From Abiotrophia defectiva ATCC 49176 (GTDB taxonomy: Bacteria > Bacillota > Bacilli > Lactobacillales > Aerococcaceae), in contig NZ_KI535340.1 of the NCBI RefSeq assembly GCF_000160075.2, positions 763,905 to 827,904 on the forward strand: a stretch of DNA of 64,000 bases. Reading direction: 5' to 3'. Shown here piece after piece: positions 46,323-54,963 of the stretch. The position numbers and the translations under genes are program-made. The notes under the pieces were generated by a model that worked only from the letters and a program-made list of their open reading frames with translations, had not been told where the DNA came from and ran no database searches. How positions within the stretch are numbered: the first letter of the stretch is position 1; each line of letters starts with the position of its first letter.

Positions 46323-46622
46323 TTAGGCATTCAAACCAAAGTTTTGAGAAAGTGCAACGTCGCTTTGTGACATTGCATTTGCAGTGTGATCTAATTGTCC
46401 ATTGATATCACGTAATAAGTTCGCGAATTGCTCAACTTTTGGACGCAAAGCTTCATACTGCTCGGTATACTTAGCGAATGCTTGACCTTCCCACTCGCTT
46501 TCCAATTCACTTTGAAGAACGCGTAATTGCTCAAGCACTTGGTCAACGGTTGTAGCAGCATTACCATAAGTTTTAGCACGGTCTGCTAAGACCTCTGGGT
46601 TAATACGAATTTGTCCTGCCAT
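46323..46622 (-). CDS. esxA: WXG100 protein EsxA
   Basis: This 99-residue helical hairpin protein has the WXG motif as WEG at about residues 43-45 (ESEWEGQAF) and a C-terminal helix with SQSDVALSQNFG. EsxA is secreted by T7SSb as a dimer and is needed for export of other substrates. It has AGGAGG upstream of its ATG, its own strong promoter and a leaky terminator, which fits high expression. Confidence 0.97.
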   Translation of the reverse strand: MAGQIRINPEVLADRAKTYGNAATTVDQVLEQLRVLQSELESEWEGQAFAKYTEQYEALRPKVEQFANLLRDINGQLDHTANAMSQSDVALSQNFGLNA

Positions 46623-46676
46623 AAGAATACCTCCTAAGCGATTTTTATGCGCAACAAGCTTTGTTGTTACATCTAC

Positions 46677-46711
46677 ATTATACTACTTCTTCTATTGTAA
46701 ATACAATAGAA
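46677..46711 (-). promoter_or_regulatory. esxA promoter with a palindromic operator
   Basis: On the minus strand TTGTAT and TATAAT (46677-46682) are 18 bp apart. A perfect palindrome, TTCTATTGTA-TT-TACAATAGAA (46690-46711), spans the -35, so a dimeric regulator probably acts here. A second upstream element, TTGTAAGCGC on the plus strand (46764-46773), recurs at almost the same offset in the copy near 57.3 kb. Confidence 0.75.
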
Positions 46712-47050
46712 GAACGGGTTTTTATTTCACTAAAGTTAACAACTTTCGTTAATTTACCGGCAATTGTAAGCGCGACCTGTTTTGCGGCTTGTCATTATTT
46801 CATAATATAAAATTACCAATCCGATCACTTTATCATCACATGTATAAGTCAATATTTCATATTGTTGGATGTGGCGGCCGGAATTATTCGCTTATAAACA
46901 GATAATACCCTTACAATTCCCAATTATTTTTTGTACAGATTCTATTTTCGCATCACGGGTTCTTAACATATTTAAATTAAACAATCTAGCTAGGGGGAAG
47001 CTATTTATTGTACCTTGCCACTAAGACGCCATCGTGATTAGCCTTTAACT
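46712..47050. other. AT-rich intergenic region upstream of esxA
   Basis: I see no gene in these 340 bases. They are AT-rich and contain the conserved upstream element at 46764-46773. A weak TAGCT/AGCTA stem near 46990-47010 could be a poor terminator for the DUF805 gene. It separates the immunity island from the esxA transcription unit. Confidence 0.5.
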
Positions 47051-47389
47051 TTATATATCGTCACTTAAACATAGGGGCGCTACTGCCACTAGGCCAATCC
47101 AAAAAAGAATGAACAGAAAGGACCAAGCGGCACTTCTCCCGACGGTTCTTAGGCGCCTAATCGTCAAACTAGCATAAGGAACTAATAGAATCCCATAAGC
47201 GACAAAGGCAATGCCTTTTGTTAGTAGCCCATCTGGGATCCCCAGCAAATCTACCACTATATGGGCAATAACCACTGGGCTAATATACCATGTAAAGACC
47301 GTTAAAAATTCAAAGCGGCTAGCAGGACGATCTGTGCAGAAGGCATACTTCCAGAAGTCTTTCAGCGCATCTCTAACTTGTGGGTTCAT
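47051..47389 (-). CDS. DUF805 membrane protein paired with an INGxxV-family protein
   Basis: This 112-residue protein has about three helices and the DUF805 signature: DFWKYAFCTDRPASRFEF at the N-terminus and SLTIRRLRTVGRSAAWSFL near the end. The ATG at 47389 follows GAGGAGA and lies one base from the stop of the gene at 47391, so the two are coupled. The same pairing recurs at 48718/49243. Function is unknown. Confidence 0.8.
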   Translation of the reverse strand: MNPQVRDALKDFWKYAFCTDRPASRFEFLTVFTWYISPVVIAHIVVDLLGIPDGLLTKGIAFVAYGILLVPYASLTIRRLRTVGRSAAWSFLFILFWIGLVAVAPLCLSDDI

Positions 47390-47390
47390 T

Positions 47391-47984
47391 CTATCTCTCC
47401 TCACTAGGCTTCAATTCAACGAGATTGTCCGATTCTTTAAGAGGTAAATTGGAATAGAACCATAGGTACCACTCCTTACCATTAGAATCTGTGTAAGTCT
47501 TGACTTGTTCAACCTTCTGACCATTAATTGTCATCTGCTTAACTGCTTCATATTGAGAAAGACCAAAGGCTGGCATAAGATTCTTAGAGCCCGGATTATT
47601 CTTCTGGAAGTGTGCCAGCTTAGGAAGGTATTCCTGATACAAGGATTGAATTCTTTCTGCTGACGTTTGGTTGATACGATTATCTGGTATCCGGTTGAAA
47701 ACTTTAGTGAATACTGTCGATTTAGTCTCACGGACATTGCCATCAGAATGATGGACCGTTTGTTCAAAGTGCGCGACTAGGTTATCGCCTTTTTGATAAA
47801 GGAGGATGGCATCACCTGTCTCCAAGTCAAATCGCCCTATCTCCACGAGCGGTATATCCTCCTCTACTTGCTCTGGCCTAGGCATTAAGGACAAAGGGAA
47901 AACAATCCACACACCTAGGCTGAGTAATATAAATGGTATCAGTATCTTATTAACCTTGAACCAGGCCAATAGCTTATTCTTCAT
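47391..47984 (-). CDS. INGxxV-family orphan protein, subtype D
   Basis: This 197-residue protein has an N-terminal helix (about 12-33) and an extracytoplasmic domain. It ends in the family module: MTINGQKVEQVKTY, KEWYLWFYSNLPLK. The middle (LVEIGRFDLETGDAILLYQ) resembles only the gene at 49243 within the island. It is the island member nearest esxA and is coupled to a DUF805 gene. The likely role is immunity against a type VII effector, from context; the cognate effector is not recognised. Confidence 0.7.
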   Translation of the reverse strand: MKNKLLAWFKVNKILIPFILLSLGVWIVFPLSLMPRPEQVEEDIPLVEIGRFDLETGDAILLYQKGDNLVAHFEQTVHHSDGNVRETKSTVFTKVFNRIPDNRINQTSAERIQSLYQEYLPKLAHFQKNNPGSKNLMPAFGLSQYEAVKQMTINGQKVEQVKTYTDSNGKEWYLWFYSNLPLKESDNLVELKPSEER

Positions 47985-48002
47985 CTTCTACCTCCTCAAG
48001 AT

Positions 48003-48620
48003 TTAATCAAGCGTCACTTTATTTCCCGTTGGTTTTAGCTTTAAATCTCGATAATACCAAATATACCAAGTATGTCCGGCTTCATCCACATACTCATGGA
48101 CTTTCTCGACAGGTTGGCCATTGATACGGACTCGCTTAATGTTAGCGTAAGGCGTTACGCCCGCTACTGGGTAGCGAGCTTGCGGATCGAGCACTAGACG
48201 GGTCTGGGCTTGAGCAATGGGTAGTAAGGTTGCCGCAATGAACGGATCCACAATCTTACCATCCACACCATCCGACATGCCCTCTGTCTTAATATATTGA
48301 AAGAGTGCGGGGACATCCCAACTGTAGCCTTTACCCTCTGACTTGTCTCCATAGTAAACGCGCATAATGAAGGTCCTATTCTTGCGGACGATGACATCGG
48401 AGCCAATTCCTTCATAGTGGAAACTCAAGAGTTCCTCACCACCCGTCGTTAAAGCTAAGGATTTGCCAACAGTTGGTTGGCTCTGACTAGCTTCCGCAAT
48501 CGCTTGGGAGCTAGTCGAATCCGACTGTAAGTTGTTAGATTGTGGATTGCCAAGAAAAAAACAATAAGCAATCATCAGCATGGCAAGGCTAAATATAAAT
48601 ATCGCGACTTTCTTCTTCAA
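48003..48620 (-). CDS. INGxxV-family orphan protein, subtype C
   Basis: This 205-residue protein has an N-terminal helix (about 4-22), a Ser/Gln-rich linker and a domain containing GGEELLSFHYEGIGSDV and MRVYYGDKSEGKGY. It closes with YPVAGVTPYANIKRVRING and TWYIWYYRDLKLK. The start is TTG at 48620 with GGAGGGG ahead; no ATG is available. The central part pairs it with the frameshifted gene at 51728 (subtype C). Probable outward-facing immunity factor by context. Confidence 0.68.
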   Translation of the reverse strand: MKKKVAIFIFSLAMLMIAYCFFLGNPQSNNLQSDSTSSQAIAEASQSQPTVGKSLALTTGGEELLSFHYEGIGSDVIVRKNRTFIMRVYYGDKSEGKGYSWDVPALFQYIKTEGMSDGVDGKIVDPFIAATLLPIAQAQTRLVLDPQARYPVAGVTPYANIKRVRINGQPVEKVHEYVDEAGHTWYIWYYRDLKLKPTGNKVTLD

Positions 48621-48717
48621 GGTTAGTTCCCCTCCATTTTTTACTCTAGAGATTCCGTATTTTTGCTTGCCACTATTTCCCTATGCAGTATGTTCATCCT
48701 CTTTGCTATAGCAGGTC

Positions 48718-49230
48718 TCATAACTCCTGACCATTCATTACTGCAGTGTTTTCACCTGACTCTACTACTCCCATCGAGCTAGCTTCTTGCTTTTGTGGCA
48801 ACTCTGGGGCTAGCATGGCACCACGCGGGGTGCCCGGTATTAACAAGTCCTGGCGCCCTCTCTTCTTGAAGAAACAAGGTAAAAAGGTCAAAACCGGACC
48901 AAAAACCGGAAATGTAAGTAATAAAGCCCACGCTGTACGTCGACCAAGGGTCTTGAGCCTACTAATCGTTAAACTCGCTACCGGAACAAACCAGAATACA
49001 TAGGCCATTAAGACATAAGGATTGCGATTAATAAAGCTTACTTTCTGCGTCTGTTGTGTCAGTGATATGGTCACGGATGTTGACCACTTACTCGTAACAA
49101 GGTAAAGGATTAAAAATGGTATAACATAGACAATAAATGCCCACACATACTCCGACCGACTCGTTTCTCGGTGCGATTCTAGGGCATAACGCCAGAAATG
49201 TTTAAGGGCTTTATTACGTGATTCTTTCAT
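48718..49230 (-). CDS. DUF805 membrane protein with an extended tail
   Basis: This 170-residue protein has the DUF805 signature (HFWRYALESHRETSRSEY, SLTISRLKTLGRRTAWALLL), about four helices and an extra cytoplasmic-type tail of about 45 residues (GTPRGAMLAPELPQKQEASS). It starts 12 bases after the subtype D gene at 49243, repeating the pairing seen at 47051/47391. Confidence 0.8.
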   Translation of the reverse strand: MKESRNKALKHFWRYALESHRETSRSEYVWAFIVYVIPFLILYLVTSKWSTSVTISLTQQTQKVSFINRNPYVLMAYVFWFVPVASLTISRLKTLGRRTAWALLLTFPVFGPVLTFLPCFFKKRGRQDLLIPGTPRGAMLAPELPQKQEASSMGVVESGENTAVMNGQEL

Positions 49231-49242
49231 TGGGGGTGCCTC

Positions 49243-49815
49243 CTACTTAGCAAATTCTATCGTGTTTCCTTCTTTTTTGAGTTCTAACCACTCGAAGTAC
49301 CATACATACCAATTTTGTCCTTGTTCATCCGTGAGTTCGATGACTTTATTTACTGAGGAACCATTAATTTTCATCTTCTTAACCTCAGGGTACTTGGAGA
49401 CACCAAAAGTCGGGACATATTTAATGTCTTCAGCGACAGGTTCTTGATAGCGAAACAAATCCGATAAATAGGTGCTGTAGGATGCTTTAAGAAATTCCTC
49501 CACAGACTGGTTCCCACTATCCTGTTTTTCTGCATTAAACAAACCAACAAAGCCCGTTCTCTTCTCTACAGGAACTTTCTTGTCATTTTGAAACTTATTC
49601 CATTTCAACTCTACGACTAGATTCTCACCTTGTTTACCTAAGGTAGCTTTATAAGGTAACTGGCCCTTTATTTCGCCTAGCTGGGTGATAGGAGTCAATT
49701 CGTCATAACCACTGGCCCACAAGTTAAAACCAGATAGCGAAATCATTGAAGCAACAAGTGCCAGAAAAATCAGCATCTTATTGCGCATCAACCAGTTAAA
49801 AAATCTTTCTATCAT
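49243..49815 (-). CDS. INGxxV-family orphan protein, subtype D
   Basis: This 190-residue protein has an N-terminal helix (about 12-32) and a domain with ITQLGEIKGQLPYKATLG and TGFVGLFNAEKQ, ending in KMKINGSSVNKVIEL and NWYVWYFEWLELK. In this copy the usual EY-D of the module is ELTDEQG. It is followed on the same strand by a DUF805 gene, as is the other subtype D gene at 47391. Confidence 0.68.
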   Translation of the reverse strand: MIERFFNWLMRNKMLIFLALVASMISLSGFNLWASGYDELTPITQLGEIKGQLPYKATLGKQGENLVVELKWNKFQNDKKVPVEKRTGFVGLFNAEKQDSGNQSVEEFLKASYSTYLSDLFRYQEPVAEDIKYVPTFGVSKYPEVKKMKINGSSVNKVIELTDEQGQNWYVWYFEWLELKKEGNTIEFAK

Positions 49816-49911
49816 ATTCTATATCTCCTTACCTATTCTATTAATCTGACTTTATTGTGTGACTAAACCATCTGGCAACTAATATAAGCCAATTAATGTA
49901 TAGCCATTCTT

Positions 49912-50478
49912 TTATTCAAAGGTAACTATATTTGAATTTTTCAGTTCCAGATTCTTATAGTACCAGAGATACCAAGTTCGACCATCGTAGTCAACATACT
50001 CTCTCACTTCATCAACTGGTTTACCATTAATCTTTAGTTGCTTAATTTCCGGATATACAGATGTCCCTGCGATTGGAAAACGAGACAAGCTATACTTGTC
50101 CTTGAAGCGGGCTTGATTGGCCTGCCAAAGGGGTAGATAATTTTTCGTTAACATAAAGGTTAGTTTATCAGTGGGCTTATCACCCGACCCTATTAGGTCT
50201 TTTTGCGCATTATAACTGAAATAGTTTTCGAGCTGCGCCGAAAAAATCACTTGATCGGTTTTAGTTTCGATTGACACAAATTGAAAAGTATCGCCATCTT
50301 GACGGATCCTATCTTCAACATCTTCAGATACTTGATACACTTCAATGACCTTCCCGATGCCATCCGGAGATTTAGGTGCCGATGTGTGATAGTAAAATCT
50401 AGTGAATATATATCCACCAATACCTACCACTACAAATAATCCTAGAAATATGCTAATTGCTCGTTTAATAAATCCCAT
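49912..50478 (-). CDS. INGxxV-family orphan protein, subtype B
   Basis: This 188-residue protein has one N-terminal helix (about 8-27) and the subtype B core GKVIEVYQVSEDVEDRI and FQFVSIETKTDQVIFSA, then FPIAGTSVYPEIKQLKING and TWYLWYYKNLELK. The gene at 51134 is its nearest relative, and subtype A genes alternate with them, which suggests duplication of a two-gene block. Confidence 0.68.
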   Translation of the reverse strand: MGFIKRAISIFLGLFVVVGIGGYIFTRFYYHTSAPKSPDGIGKVIEVYQVSEDVEDRIRQDGDTFQFVSIETKTDQVIFSAQLENYFSYNAQKDLIGSGDKPTDKLTFMLTKNYLPLWQANQARFKDKYSLSRFPIAGTSVYPEIKQLKINGKPVDEVREYVDYDGRTWYLWYYKNLELKNSNIVTFE

Positions 50479-50531
50479 GTTTTTCCCTTTCCAGCTAAAT
50501 CACATCTCACTGCTTCGAAATCTCCCCTTAC

Positions 50532-51074
50532 CTAGTCGAAGCTCACCACATTCTCGTCCTCATTCAGTTTGAGGTTCTTGAAGTACCAGAGATACCAGGT
50601 ATGACCGTCAGCATCTACATATTCCTTGACCTCATCAACCGCTTGGCCGTTGATTTTTAGGTTCTTGATACTAGACTTTGTCGATTCCCCAGCTAAGGGA
50701 TAGTGCCCAGCTCCGGCGCTATAGAGCGATTGCTGAGTTTGGTAGGCAGCCGCTAGTCTTAACCGGAAGCTCTTCTCAAGACTAATAGAGGCTTGTCCGT
50801 CTTCCAATTTCTTAGTTGCATTATAATCAAAAGCAGACTTGTCTTTCCATTCGATGCTTTCAATCTTCGCAGACTTGGAACTTACTTTTAGCGTTAGGGC
50901 TTTACCATTTCTAACCATGGTATCCACTCCACCAATTCCATTGTCGAAGGTTGCGATTATCTCCTCCTTGCCTTGAGTCGAATCTGCGACTAGGCGGGTC
51001 ACTAGGAAAGCTCCACCTAATATTAGGAGGAAGAGTAGTAGCTTCCATTTACCTCTATTCCGAGTTATATCCAT
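50532..51074 (-). CDS. INGxxV-family orphan protein, subtype A
   Basis: This 180-residue protein has an N-terminal helix (about 11-27) and the subtype A core IATFDNGIGGVDTMVRNGKA, then HYPLAGESTKSSIKNLKING and the TWYLWYFKNLKLN module. Its DNA is very close to the gene at 52428 at both ends (for example the helix-coding and the last 130 bases), so this is a recent duplicate with a diverged middle. Confidence 0.7.
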   Translation of the reverse strand: MDITRNRGKWKLLLFLLILGGAFLVTRLVADSTQGKEEIIATFDNGIGGVDTMVRNGKALTLKVSSKSAKIESIEWKDKSAFDYNATKKLEDGQASISLEKSFRLRLAAAYQTQQSLYSAGAGHYPLAGESTKSSIKNLKINGQAVDEVKEYVDADGHTWYLWYFKNLKLNEDENVVSFD

Positions 51075-51133
51075 TTCAAGTCCACCTCCATATGCTTATT
51101 GCCTGACGACTGACAAACAAAAATCAAAAAACG

Positions 51134-51691
51134 CTATCTATCAAAGGTTATTTTGTTTCCCGAAGTCTTCAGTTCTAAATTTTTATAGTACCAGAAGTAC
51201 CAAGTCTTGCCATTATAGTCTACATATTCTCGCACTTCGTCTACTGGAACACCATTAATTCTGAGTTTCTTTATTTTCTCATAGACAGAGGTTCCTGCAA
51301 TAGGGAACCGTGTCATGCCTAACTTTTCCTTCGACACTTTATGGTCTTTCGCCCAAGCCGGAAGATATAAATCTTCAAGTTCATGTGTAATCCTCTCAGT
51401 AGGAGTAAAACCAGAGAAAGTGAGTTGCTGGGCGTTATAATTCAAGTATTTGTCATATATAGCTGAATAAAGCAATTCTCCTGTCTTGAGATCAACAGTC
51501 TCAAATTCAAAAGAATCTCCATTATGCAGTATCCGATCTTCTTCTTTATCAGAGATCTTGTAGGTTTCAAGAAGTGTGCTACTACCATCAGCCGTTTTAG
51601 GGATAGTAGAACGATAGTACCACTTACTAAAAGCAAGCAGTACTGCCATAACTATGAAAAGCCCTATAAAAAATCGTTTAATCAATTTCAT
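51134..51691 (-). CDS. INGxxV-family orphan protein, subtype B
   Basis: This 185-residue protein has an N-terminal helix (about 6-24) and the core LLETYKISDKEEDRILHNGD and FETVDLKTGELLYSAI, ending FPIAGTSVYEKIKKLRING, then TWYFWYYKNLELK. It is closest to the gene at 49912. Predicted orientation is N-in with the domain outside the membrane. Confidence 0.68.
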   Translation of the reverse strand: MKLIKRFFIGLFIVMAVLLAFSKWYYRSTIPKTADGSSTLLETYKISDKEEDRILHNGDSFEFETVDLKTGELLYSAIYDKYLNYNAQQLTFSGFTPTERITHELEDLYLPAWAKDHKVSKEKLGMTRFPIAGTSVYEKIKKLRINGVPVDEVREYVDYNGKTWYFWYYKNLELKTSGNKITFDR

Positions 51692-51727
51692 TCTTTCTTC
51701 TCCTTATGATAGACATGACAGCTTGGC

Positions 51728-52337
51728 TTACTCGAAGCTCACCACATTCCCATCTTCTTTCAGTTTGAGGTCCTTGAAGTACCAGAGGTACCAGGTATGG
51801 CCGTCAGCATCTACGTATTCCTTAACTTTATCAACTGCTTGGCCGTTGATACGCAGTTTCTTAATGCCCTCGTAACTAATTACTCCCGCAACAGGATAAC
51901 GTGCGTTCGGATCTTTTTCTAGCATTTTTTGATACCTAGAAATTGATTGCACCCAGTGGTCTAGTAAACGATAACTCTCTCCTTTCTCAACTTTTTGAGC
52001 TATTTCCTTAGGATCAACATAATTGAAGGCTGAGTGAGAGGTCATTCCATAACCTTTAGCATTCTCCTTAGGCCCATAATAGACCCGCAGAACAAAATCC
52101 TTACCCTTTTTGACTAAGGCATCAGAACCAAGCTCCCCATAACTGAAGGTCTGTAATTCCTCACCATCCGTTGAAATGCCGGTTTTGGTTTTGGTTTCAG
52201 AATGCGTAGTGGTAGCAGTAACAGTATCGTTTGTTTGAGTTGTTGTTGTGTAGGGTTCAGGTTTCAACCAACCCAATTTATAGAACACGCCCAGATATAC
52301 TACCAAAAAAAATTATAAACTTGTATTTGCGTTTCAA
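51728..52337 (-). pseudogene. INGxxV-family gene (subtype C) with a homopolymer frameshift
   Basis: The main reading frame (51728-52306) encodes the domain GGEELQTFSYGELGSD-like core and module TWYLWYFKDLKLK, but lacks a proper start. A TTG at 52337 with AGAGGTGA five bases ahead opens KRKYKFIIF in another frame. The two meet at a run of eight T (minus strand; 52305-52312). With seven T the product would be continuous and gain the expected N-terminal helix (KRKYKFIIFLVVYLGVFYK). Either it is broken, phase-variable or carries a base-call error. Confidence 0.75.
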
Positions 52338-52427
52338 TCTATTCACCTCTAACATTCCATGTCCTAAAAATCTATTCTGCCATTAAATATAGTCATCCAA
52401 ATACTTGCGGAAACTAGTTGTTTTGGC

Positions 52428-52967
52428 TTACTCAAAGCTTACCACATTCTCGTCTTCTCTCAGTTTGAGGTTCTTGAAGTACCAAAGATACCAGGTATGG
52501 CCGTCAGCATCTACATATTCCTTGACCTCATCAACTGCTTGGCCGTTAATTTTTAGGTTCTTGATATTGGCTTGTGTTGATACATTAGCCAAAGGATAGT
52601 GCGCCGCTCCGGCACTATAGATGGACTGCTGCATATGATAGGCTACTACTAATTTCATCTGGAAGCCTTCCTCGGCACTAACAATGCCCTTGCCTTCTTC
52701 CAATTCTTTTTTTGTATCATAATTAAAAGCAGACTTATCCTTCCACTCAAGGCCCTCAACTTCTCCTGACTTGGAGCCTACTTCTAGCGTTAGGGCTTTA
52801 CCATTTCTAATCATGGTATCCATTCCACCAATCCCATTGTCAAAGGTTGCGATTAGCTCATCCTTACCTTGAGTCGAATCCGCGCCTTGGCGGGTCACTA
52901 GGAAAGCTCCACCTAATATTAGGAGGAAGATCAGTAGCTTCCATTTGCCTCTAATTCTATTCATCAT
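52428..52967 (-). CDS. INGxxV-family orphan protein, subtype A
   Basis: This 179-residue protein has an N-terminal helix (about 10-25) and the core IATFDNGIGGMDTMIRNGKA, then HYPLANVSTQANIKNLKING and TWYLWYFKNLKLR. It is a near-duplicate of the gene at 50532. GGGGGAGA abuts the first ATG, so the second ATG three bases on may be used. It begins 7 bases after the lipoprotein gene at 52975. Confidence 0.7.
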   Translation of the reverse strand: MMNRIRGKWKLLIFLLILGGAFLVTRQGADSTQGKDELIATFDNGIGGMDTMIRNGKALTLEVGSKSGEVEGLEWKDKSAFNYDTKKELEEGKGIVSAEEGFQMKLVVAYHMQQSIYSAGAAHYPLANVSTQANIKNLKINGQAVDEVKEYVDADGHTWYLWYFKNLKLREDENVVSFE

Positions 52968-52974
52968 TCTCCCC

Positions 52975-53646
52975 CTACTCTTCCAAAATCATTTCGAATA
53001 CTGATTTACCTAAATCAACATTCCAAACTCTAATATATTTCTTGAATTTACCTTTGGCATCTGCATCAAAGTCACCTTTAACACTTATTCCAAGAACTGT
53101 TCCTCTAGGCACCTTGATATAATCCGCTAACAAGTCATCACTTACATCATGAACTAGACTATAGTCGCTTGTCCCTGCTGTACGCCAGTTGCGTAATGCC
53201 ACGGGTTCTGATTCTATGCTAAGAAAATTGTCAATATCGTACACTTGAAACAAAAACTTGAAGTCCTTTAGCAAGTCCGGAACTTCTCCGTTATCGACGT
53301 ACCGAAATTCCCCATCCTGATAGTAGATTTCTTTATTCAATAATTCAGGATCGGGTTCTCCAGATCGCATCTCTTCTTGTATAATTCGTCCGGACAGTTC
53401 CTTAGTCTGAGGATTACCAATCAACTCAATACTAACTATTATTTCTCCTTCTCTTCGGCGATTCACAATTTTAAATCCCTTTGGAAAGCGACTAAATAAG
53501 CCTTCAATTTTGTCCGTAGGATAGATTTGCTTTAGAACCCTAAATTTGTCCTTCAACACTTGCTGATCATCTTTTTTATTTAGATTACATCCTACACCTA
53601 GTCCAATTAAGACCAGCAAACAGATAAGGATTGGGAATTTCTTCAT
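52975..53646 (-). CDS. Lipoprotein, orphan relative of the TslA-module immunity candidate
   Basis: This 223-residue protein has a lipoprotein signal peptide (LLVLIGLGVGC, Cys20). The mature part contains FRVLKQIYPTDKIEGLFSRF and resembles the proteins at 53724 and 33505 throughout, e.g. FKFLFQVYDIDNF against FRFLFQSFHFEESF. With no effector nearby it looks like an orphan immunity lipoprotein against TslA-type lipases. Confidence 0.72.
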   Translation of the reverse strand: MKKFPILICLLVLIGLGVGCNLNKKDDQQVLKDKFRVLKQIYPTDKIEGLFSRFPKGFKIVNRRREGEIIVSIELIGNPQTKELSGRIIQEEMRSGEPDPELLNKEIYYQDGEFRYVDNGEVPDLLKDFKFLFQVYDIDNFLSIESEPVALRNWRTAGTSDYSLVHDVSDDLLADYIKVPRGTVLGISVKGDFDADAKGKFKKYIRVWNVDLGKSVFEMILEE

Positions 53647-53723
53647 GGTGATACCTCCCTCACATTAAAGTAAGAATCGTCCACGTCAGCAGACATTCAG
53701 ACAAAGCTATCATTCTCCGTCAT

Positions 53724-54395
53724 CTATTCCGCATGGATTTTTTCGAAAAACGATTTTCTGCTGTCCACGGCTTCCACATCGACGATTCTTGTAAACCGAT
53801 GTTCTTCATCAGCTTGGAGATCCCCTTCAAACTGCACTTTCAATTGACTATCCTCAGGCACTTTTAGATATTTGGCTAGCTCTGCGTTCTTGGCATAATA
53901 TGAAATAAAATAATTGCTGGTCCCCGGCGTGTAAGATGTCTTTTTTACATTAAAAGTTGCTGTATCAAAGAAGCTTTCTTCAAAATGGAAGGATTGAAAT
54001 AAGAAGCGGAAGTTCTTAAATTCCTCTGGGACCTCACTACCATCTTCCATCTTCATTTGGCCCTTCTCAAAATAGATAGCTTTCTTATATTTTTCAGGCA
54101 TGTTCTCTTCAACCTGAATTGGTCGCTGGACGATTGTTCCTGTCACTTGATGGGTATCAGGATTTCCCTTCACCTCAACACGCAACTCTGTATTGTCGGA
54201 TAGCCAGAGATTAACCACGCTGAAACCATCGGGGAACTTCTCAAATAAATCCTCTACGTTCTCAGTGGGATAGAGCCGCTCTAAAACTTTGAAGCGACTT
54301 TGCATTTCCTCAATAGAGCCGCCAATGGTTACTTTGCAGCCAGTTAGGAAGACTATCAGGCAGAGAAAAATTAGGAGTCTTAGTTTTTTCTTCAT
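53724..54395 (-). CDS. Lipoprotein, orphan relative of the TslA-module immunity candidate
   Basis: This 223-residue protein has a clear lipobox (LIVFLTGC, Cys20) and the family segment FKVLERLYPTENVEDLFEKF. It is paralogous to the gene at 52975 and related to the membrane-anchored protein at 33505 next to the TslA-like effector. The pattern resembles the staphylococcal tandem lipoproteins (MYPxKNLEDLYD), though that match is from memory. Confidence 0.72.
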   Translation of the reverse strand: MKKKLRLLIFLCLIVFLTGCKVTIGGSIEEMQSRFKVLERLYPTENVEDLFEKFPDGFSVVNLWLSDNTELRVEVKGNPDTHQVTGTIVQRPIQVEENMPEKYKKAIYFEKGQMKMEDGSEVPEEFKNFRFLFQSFHFEESFFDTATFNVKKTSYTPGTSNYFISYYAKNAELAKYLKVPEDSQLKVQFEGDLQADEEHRFTRIVDVEAVDSRKSFFEKIHAE

Positions 54396-54495
54396 GGTGA
54401 AACCTCCTATTCTGGCGGAATGAGCTCCAATAGAAGCTATTTTATCACTGCACTTCAGACGGGTTTTGACATGGTCTAGAACACGATGGCCCTTA

Positions 54496-54888
54496 CTAGT
54501 TCTCCTCCAATAGTTTTTTGAACTCTTGAGATTCTACAATTGCACCTAGCGATATTTCCCTACTCGGCATAAATCTAGTCACAATAAACCTCACTTGCAC
54601 TGATTCATCACCATTAACCGATACACTAATTCTTACACCGCCCATGGGAGTGCGTTCCACTGTTTTCGGGTTAATTGCATAAGATTGTATAGTCCCTTCT
54701 GGCGTAAAGGCATGCTGATCTCTTTTGGTGAAATAAGTATCCAGTTTGTCTTTTAATTCCTGACCGTAGACTAGATTATGTATTTCCACTTGAACCGCCA
54801 CCACGTGATAGACAATTGGGCCGACAATCATCCCGATAACAATCAAGAAGGGATACCATTTCTTTATGAATTGCTTGCACTTTTTCAT
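54496..54888 (-). CDS. DUF1310-like orphan protein
   Basis: This 130-residue protein has a basic N-terminus, one helix (about 13-33) and the DUF1310 pattern KRDQHAFTPEGTIQSYAIN with TPMGGVRISVSVNGD. It is a diverged relative of the genes at 45830, 56288 and 56777. As an orphan copy it could protect against variants of the lipase-like effector at 44436. Confidence 0.72.
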   Translation of the reverse strand: MKKCKQFIKKWYPFLIVIGMIVGPIVYHVVAVQVEIHNLVYGQELKDKLDTYFTKRDQHAFTPEGTIQSYAINPKTVERTPMGGVRISVSVNGDESVQVRFIVTRFMPSREISLGAIVESQEFKKLLEEN

Positions 54889-54963
54889 CTTATAACCTCC
54901 TAGAAGTTAATAGGATTTCTTCCGTATTCAATTGAGTAATTATACTACTCAAACTCCCACTCA

